DNA of 64,000 nt from Enterocloster bolteae (GTDB taxonomy: Bacteria; Bacillota; Clostridia; Lachnospirales; Lachnospiraceae), in the NCBI GenBank assembly GCA_021772025.1, contig JAETNT010000010.1, positions 23,339-87,338 on the forward strand. The letters are read 5' to 3'. Below the pieces are notes generated by a model. The model had not been told where the DNA came from. It was given only the letters and a program-made list of their open reading frames with translations, and made no database searches. Shown piece after piece: positions 59,830 through 64,000 of the stretch. Within the stretch, counting starts at the first letter, position 1. Each line of letters starts with the position of its first letter. A program made the position numbers and the translations under genes.

Positions 59830-60675
59830 ATGGAGAAGATTACGAATATCAAAGGACGGTTGCTGGAGGGATGTGTGTGGGACGAAAAAAAGGAGCGCCT
59901 GTATTTTCTGGATATTGAAAAATTTCGAATCTATTGTTGGAGAGAAAAGGAAGAGCTGTCGTTTCTTCAACTGCATACCTTTGTAAGCGCTGTTGTTTTA
60001 AACGGAGACAGTACACTGACGGCGGCTCTTTCGGACGGGTTGTATCGGGTGGACTTTGACAGCGGAAAAACCATACAGATCATGCAAAGCGGTTTTTTGG
60101 AAAATTTGCGTTACAATGACGGTAAATGTGACATGTACGGAGATTTCTGGGTGGGAAGCATGTATACAGATCAGGAAAAGGATGGAGCCAGAGGCGGAGG
60201 AAGCTTGTTCTGTATTTCCAATGGAAAGGTAATCGCAGAATATCCCGGTTATACCATTCCTAACGGAATGGATTGGGAAAACGGTCTGTTTTTCCATACG
60301 GAGACCAGTGAAAAAAGGATTTCCGTATATCGCCAGGAACCGGGAGTACGTGGACAAATAGGAGAAAAATTGGGAGAGATCGACCTTTCAAAGGAAAGCG
60401 GGGCCCCGGACGGCATGTGTATCGATGAGTCGGGACACCTGTGGATTGCCATGTGGGAAGGCTCACAGGTGATAGGATATGATCCGGCAAAAGGAGAGAT
60501 TTTCGAGAGGATTCCCGTCCCGGATCAGAATGTCAGCTGCTGTGTATTTGGGGGAAAAGAAGGAAACCGCCTGTTTATTACAACAGCACGAGACGGGGAT
60601 GGAGAAGGCGGAGAGGTGTATACATTGGAAACGAAATATTACGGAAAGGCAGGGTATCGATATGGAGGCAGGTAA
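59830..60675 (+). CDS. SMP-30/gluconolactonase family lactonase
   Basis: 281 residues, six-bladed propeller. Metal ligands of SMP-30 enzymes are present: Glu13 in RLLEGCVWDE, Asn145 in TIPNGMDW and Asp194 in APDGMCID; NDGKCDMYGDFWVGSM is the Asn-Asp segment of blade 2. It hydrolyses sugar lactones to aldonic acids. Position between an aldose dehydrogenase-type SDR and an importer fits the second step of an oxidative route. Its stop overlaps the SDR gene by 14 bp. Confidence 0.93.
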   Translation: MEKITNIKGRLLEGCVWDEKKERLYFLDIEKFRIYCWREKEELSFLQLHTFVSAVVLNGDSTLTAALSDGLYRVDFDSGKTIQIMQSGFLENLRYNDGKCDMYGDFWVGSMYTDQEKDGARGGGSLFCISNGKVIAEYPGYTIPNGMDWENGLFFHTETSEKRISVYRQEPGVRGQIGEKLGEIDLSKESGAPDGMCIDESGHLWIAMWEGSQVIGYDPAKGEIFERIPVPDQNVSCCVFGGKEGNRLFITTARDGDGEGGEVYTLETKYYGKAGYRYGGR

Positions 60676-61426
60676 AAGAACCGTTTTGGTTACAGGAGGC
60701 GCAAAAGGGATAGGAAAACAGATTTGCCTGACAATGGCAGAAGAGGGATACAACGTCATTGTCAATTACAGAAGTGATGAAAATGCCGCAAAAGGGATAA
60801 AAAAGCAGATTGAAGATATGGGACGAAAATGTGAAATCATTTACGGCGACATGTCTAAGGTGGAAGATATCAGAGCTATGTATGAGAAAGCCTATCAGAT
60901 CTTTGACGAGATCGATGTGGTAGTAAACAATGCGGGAATCAGCAGTGAGGTATATTTCCTTGATGCCACAGAGGAAATGTTTGATCACATGACTGCAGTA
61001 GACTGGAAGGGTGTATTTTTCAGCAGCCAGATCGCGGCAAAGGCCATGATCCAGCGGAAAACCAAAGGGGTGATTATCAATGTGTCTTCTAACCAGGTAG
61101 ACGGCTGCTGGCCCAGGGCGGCGATTTACGCACCTACCAAAGCCGCAGTTACTAAGTTTACGAAAAATGCGGCGTTGGAGTTGGCTAAAACCGGTGTGCG
61201 GATGGTAGCTATCGCGCCGGGATATACCGACGTAGGATGGGAACCAGGCGATATCCGACTGGAAGCTGCTGCCAGACTGCCGCTTCAACGTTTTGCCAGC
61301 ACCAAAGAAATCGCAAAGGGAGTGGCATATCTGGCTTCTGATGATGCTGCTTATATGCTGGGAAGTACACTGACCATTGACGGAGGAGCGACTCTCCCGG
61401 TAGTGGCGGCCAATGATTTTATATAG
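60662..61426 (+). CDS. short-chain dehydrogenase/reductase
   Basis: 254 residues. Rossmann motif VTGGAKGIG (residues 10-18), NNAG in VVNNAGISSE, catalytic Ser142/143, Tyr156-x-x-x-Lys160 (YAPTK), and AIAPGYTDVGWEP substrate lid. Several known sugar dehydrogenases belong to this family and oxidise the anomeric carbon, giving the lactone that the upstream SMP-30 protein could open; an alternative is oxidation of a keto-deoxy acid later in the route. An ORF start at 60479 is too far into the previous gene; ATG 60662 is the plausible one, though its ribosome site is poor. Confidence 0.92.
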   Translation: MEAGKRTVLVTGGAKGIGKQICLTMAEEGYNVIVNYRSDENAAKGIKKQIEDMGRKCEIIYGDMSKVEDIRAMYEKAYQIFDEIDVVVNNAGISSEVYFLDATEEMFDHMTAVDWKGVFFSSQIAAKAMIQRKTKGVIINVSSNQVDGCWPRAAIYAPTKAAVTKFTKNAALELAKTGVRMVAIAPGYTDVGWEPGDIRLEAAARLPLQRFASTKEIAKGVAYLASDDAAYMLGSTLTIDGGATLPVVAANDFI

Positions 61427-61443
61427 AATAAAGAGGAATCATA

Positions 61444-63114
61444 ATGACAGAGAAAAAATATTATAATCAGCTGCTCCAGGGGGACGGCGGAGCTCTCAAA
61501 CGGGCTTTGTATAAATCGATGGGATTTACAGACGAGTCATTATCAAAACCGCTGATTGCGATTGTAAATACTTATACCAATGCAACGCCGGGACATTATA
61601 ATATAAACGAGTTGTGCCGGCAGGCGGAAAAGGGAATTGAGTCAGCCGGAGGAACGGCTATGACCTTTGGAACCATTGCTCCCTGTGACGGCATTGCAGA
61701 AGGACATGATGGTATGCGTTATATTTTGCCTTCCAGAGATTTGATCACTTCTTCGGTGGAATGTATGGTGCGGGCCCATAAATTTGACGGAATGGTGCTG
61801 CTGGGCTCCTGTGACAAAATCGTGCCCGGGCTTTTGATGGCGGCGGCCAGATTAAATATCCCTTCAATTTTCTGCAACGGCGGTCCTATGATGCCGGCTG
61901 TTTACAAAGGAAAGCATTACGATGGCAATATTGTTACCGAGGCGGTAGGATGGAAAAAGCGGGGAGAAATTACAGAAGAGGAATTTTCCTGGATTGAAGA
62001 TTTGGCGGAACCTTGTATCGGTTCCTGTGCTATGCTTGGGACTGCCAATACTATGGGCTGCCTGGCAGAAGCCATAGGTATGAGCCTTCCGGGCAGCGCG
62101 GCCATTCCGGCTATTTACGCAAAAAGAATGCAGGCGGCATACGAGACAGGCCGGGCAGTGATGGGACTGGTAGAAAAAAACATTTGCGCCCGGGATATCA
62201 TTACCAAAGAAGCGGTAGAGAATGCAATTGCGGTACTCATGGCAATGGGCGGCTCCACCAATGGGATTATGCATCTGCAGGCGATACATCGGGAAGCGGG
62301 CCTTGGAGACCTGCCGCTGGAAACATTCGATGTATGGAGCAGAAGGATTCCTCAGGTAGCGTCTGTGTACCCGGCTTCTCCTTATGATATGACAGATTTT
62401 TATGAGGCTGGCGGTGTTCCTGCCGTAATGAAGGAAATTGAAGATAAGATACATACCGGCTGTATCAGCGTAACGGGATATACAATCGGGGATAATTTGA
62501 AGAAGCAGCCCTTTACAGAGAGAAGAGAAGTAATCAGGACGGCAAAATCTCCATTCCATGAAAACGGCGGGGTAGCGGTACTGAAAGGGAACCTGGCGCC
62601 TCTGGGAGCAGTGGTAAAGCCGGCGGCGATTCCGGAACATTTAATGAAATTTTCCGGAACAGCGGCGGTTTTCAGCAGCGAACAGGAAGCCTGTCAGGCG
62701 ATTTTGGATGGTAAAGTAAAGGAGGGGACAGCCCTGGTCCTGGCTTATGAAGGCCCCAAGGGCGGCCCGGGGATGCCGGAGATGTACCGGCCTATGAAAT
62801 GCCTGGAGGGAATGGGGCTCTCCGGAAGCTGCGCGGTGGTAACGGACGGAAGATTTTCAGGTTCTAACAGAGGTTGTTTTGTAGGCCATATTTCACCGGA
62901 GGCTTATGAAGGCGGCTGCCTGGGGTTGGTAGAAGATGGAGACAAGATTCAGATTGATGTGGAAAACAGAAGAATTACCCTTTGTGTAGACGAAACAGTT
63001 CTGGAAAAACGAAAAGAAACCTGGAAACCGGCGGAAAAGATATTACTGCCCGGATATTTAAACATTTATAAAAGAATCAGCAAATCAGCGGCTCAGGGGG
63101 CAACGGTTGAATAG
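61444..63114 (+). CDS. IlvD/Edd family dehydratase, likely aldonate dehydratase
   Basis: 556 residues. Iron-sulfur dehydratase with Cys81 ([10 protein letters not shown]), Cys123 (GSCDKIVPG) and Cys191/195 (PCIGSCAML). Where [2Fe-2S] members have a further Cys (TPCN-type), this protein has Gly50-His51 in NATPGHYNI, the pattern of oxygen-labile [4Fe-4S] enzymes such as E. coli IlvD, which suits an anaerobe. The dehydratase family includes dihydroxyacid, gluconate/xylonate and arabinonate enzymes; gene context (lactonase, dehydrogenase) favours an aldonate, giving the 2-keto-3-deoxy acid. The start ATG 61444 lacks a strong ribosome site (GAGGAAT at 61433). Confidence 0.93.
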   Translation: MTEKKYYNQLLQGDGGALKRALYKSMGFTDESLSKPLIAIVNTYTNATPGHYNINELCRQAEKGIESAGGTAMTFGTIAPCDGIAEGHDGMRYILPSRDLITSSVECMVRAHKFDGMVLLGSCDKIVPGLLMAAARLNIPSIFCNGGPMMPAVYKGKHYDGNIVTEAVGWKKRGEITEEEFSWIEDLAEPCIGSCAMLGTANTMGCLAEAIGMSLPGSAAIPAIYAKRMQAAYETGRAVMGLVEKNICARDIITKEAVENAIAVLMAMGGSTNGIMHLQAIHREAGLGDLPLETFDVWSRRIPQVASVYPASPYDMTDFYEAGGVPAVMKEIEDKIHTGCISVTGYTIGDNLKKQPFTERREVIRTAKSPFHENGGVAVLKGNLAPLGAVVKPAAIPEHLMKFSGTAAVFSSEQEACQAILDGKVKEGTALVLAYEGPKGGPGMPEMYRPMKCLEGMGLSGSCAVVTDGRFSGSNRGCFVGHISPEAYEGGCLGLVEDGDKIQIDVENRRITLCVDETVLEKRKETWKPAEKILLPGYLNIYKRISKSAAQGATVE

Positions 63115-63172
63115 TTGGCAGAGCGGAAGAATGAAGGGAAAAAGTAATTACAAACAGGAGGAAAATAGAGAT

Positions 63173-63862
63173 ATGTTAACATGGAAAAGTGATGCAGAGC
63201 TATTTGAGATCATGAAGAAGGAACTGTATTCTTCTGTTATCGGAGACATTTTGGACAAAATGAATTACACGCATCAATTTCTGCCCCAGCGGATCCAGCC
63301 TATTACAGAGGATATGATAGTGGCCGGCCGGGCCATGCCAGTGCTGGAGGCGGACGCTTTTGAGGAGCTTTCCGATGGGCAGAATCCTATTATGAAGAAA
63401 CCCTTCGGCTTGATGCTGGAGGCATTAGATGATTTGAAGGAAAATGAAGTTTATATTTGTACGGGAGCTTCTCCGGCTTATGCATTGGTGGGAGAACTGA
63501 TGTGTACCAGAATGCAGATTTTGAAAGCAGCAGGCGCTGTGGTAAACGGTTTCCACAGGGACACCAAGGGAATTAAGGAATTGGGATTCCCGTGCTTTTC
63601 TTATGGGCGTTATGCCCAGGATCAGGCACCCAGGGGAAAAGTAATCGATTTTCGAGTACCTATCGAGATGGAAGGAGTTCGGATCCGTCCCGGCGATATT
63701 ATTTTCGGAGACCTGGACGGAGTGCTGGTGATTCCAAAGGAAATTGAAACAGAAGTAATTCAGTCAGCCTATGAGAAAGCAACAGGAGAAAAAATGGTGG
63801 CCGAGGGAATTAAGGCCGGAATGGCGGCAAAAGAGTCATTTGAAAAATATGGAATTATGTAA
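63173..63862 (+). CDS. RraA-like protein, candidate 2-keto-3-deoxy acid or HMG-type aldolase
   Basis: 229 residues. Belongs to the RraA/HMG-CHA aldolase fold: VVNGFHRDTKGI gives the Arg129-Asp130 pair, and FGDLDGVLVIP near 180-190 the G-D-x-D-G-V motif. RraA proper inhibits RNase E, but the same fold also includes pyruvate aldolases, and this copy lies at the end of the sugar-acid operon. It would supply the final C-C cleavage to pyruvate plus an aldehyde. AGGAGG lies 11 nt before ATG 63173; an in-frame start at 63107 overlaps the dehydratase end and is less likely. Confidence 0.83.
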   Translation: MLTWKSDAELFEIMKKELYSSVIGDILDKMNYTHQFLPQRIQPITEDMIVAGRAMPVLEADAFEELSDGQNPIMKKPFGLMLEALDDLKENEVYICTGASPAYALVGELMCTRMQILKAAGAVVNGFHRDTKGIKELGFPCFSYGRYAQDQAPRGKVIDFRVPIEMEGVRIRPGDIIFGDLDGVLVIPKEIETEVIQSAYEKATGEKMVAEGIKAGMAAKESFEKYGIM

Positions 63863-63865
63863 GAG

Positions 63866-63880
63866 GGTGTCGCAAAATCA
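63866..63880 (+). mobile_element. possible insertion-sequence edge
   Basis: GGGTGTCGCAAAA-type sequence follows directly on the RraA gene stop; such GAGGGTGTCGCAAAA ends are common at IS elements of Firmicutes. Nearby, TCGCAA-AATCATC and GATGATTGCGA make an imperfect inverted repeat around 63872-63903. The matching right end, if any, lies beyond the window, so this is only a hint. Confidence 0.3.
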
Positions 63881-63920
63881 TCAAATTAGATAGATGATTG
63901 CGAAACAGGTCAATAATTTC

Positions 63921-64000
63921 ATGCATATGGGAAAGCAGAAACAAAATTCTATCGGAATTGATGGAAATGATTGCTTGAACCACTATGGAGAGGGATGTAA
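63921..64000 (+). CDS. possible partial ORF running off the window
   Basis: An ATG at 63921 (or 63927) opens a frame MHMGKQKQNSIGIDGND that stays open to the last base. Too short to assign; could be the start of a transposase if the preceding sequence is an insertion-sequence edge. There is no good ribosome site. Confidence 0.25.
   Translation, partial: MHMGKQKQNSIGIDGNDCLNHYGEGC

Overview
The window looks like a chromosome segment of an anaerobic, gut-type Clostridia species, most likely family Lachnospiraceae. The basis is inference from content: a ruvAB-zapA-U32-FtsW/RodA-PBP cluster, small-genome Firmicute-style sigma-A promoters, strong AGGAGG ribosome sites, a methionine synthase whose reactivation domain is a separate gene, a pyrophosphate-type phosphofructokinase, MATE-type exporters in series, a Ktr/Trk potassium system and many Lachnospiraceae-style secreted proteins. 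No tRNA, rRNA, CRISPR array or intact mobile element was found.

Layout. 1-3759: three MATE exporter genes in a row (the first cut by the window edge). 3975-4500: a stand-alone, roughly 490-nt structured RNA gene with its own promoter and terminator and no ORF. 4765-12287: small housekeeping genes: an unknown 76-aa protein, a cell-wall amidase, PPi-type phosphofructokinase, SEC-C protein, methyltransferase, Hsp33, cold-shock protein, DUF5662-like protein and a DEDD exonuclease. 12385-19841: recombination and cell-wall growth/division (ruvA, ruvB, zapA, U32 peptidase, FtsW/RodA, transpeptidase). 19984-23260: NUDIX hydrolase, a methionine-rich secreted protein, M32 carboxypeptidase. 23257-30159: metF, a free MetH-activation protein, metH, then an MBOAT/DHHW polysaccharide O-acetylation pair. 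30214-32489: hemB-hemL. 32594-36011: RpiR regulator, fruK and a fructose PTS gene whose membrane domain has lost about 150 residues in frame. 36049-40838: a small terminated transcript, a large hybrid histidine kinase, an MFS transporter and a HAD phosphatase. 40943-49814: potassium uptake (trkH-trkA), two CobW-type P-loop proteins, a DUF3829 lipoprotein, a polysaccharide deacetylase, HIT protein and D,D-carboxypeptidase.

49850-63862 is the most interesting part. An AraC regulator precedes a complete sugar ABC importer (ATPase, permease, binding protein resembling the L-arabinose-binding type). A second AraC regulator faces a 1098-residue DUF5107/TPR protein followed by an AllA-like protein; the leader of that unit holds two perfect 91-bp tandem copies. 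Then comes a catabolic operon: SMP-30 lactonase, short-chain dehydrogenase, IlvD/Edd dehydratase and RraA-like protein. Read together these encode uptake of a free sugar and an oxidative, non-phosphorylative route (sugar to lactone to aldonate to 2-keto-3-deoxyaldonate to cleavage). The importer promoter and the catabolic-operon promoter share an identical architecture: a TTCC repeat pair exactly 31 bp apart, with the second copy exactly 36 bp before a TATAAT box and no good -35 box. This ties the two units into one activator-dependent regulon.

The window ends in a sequence that may be the edge of an insertion sequence. All functional calls come from reading the sequence and from memory of protein families; no database search was possible.
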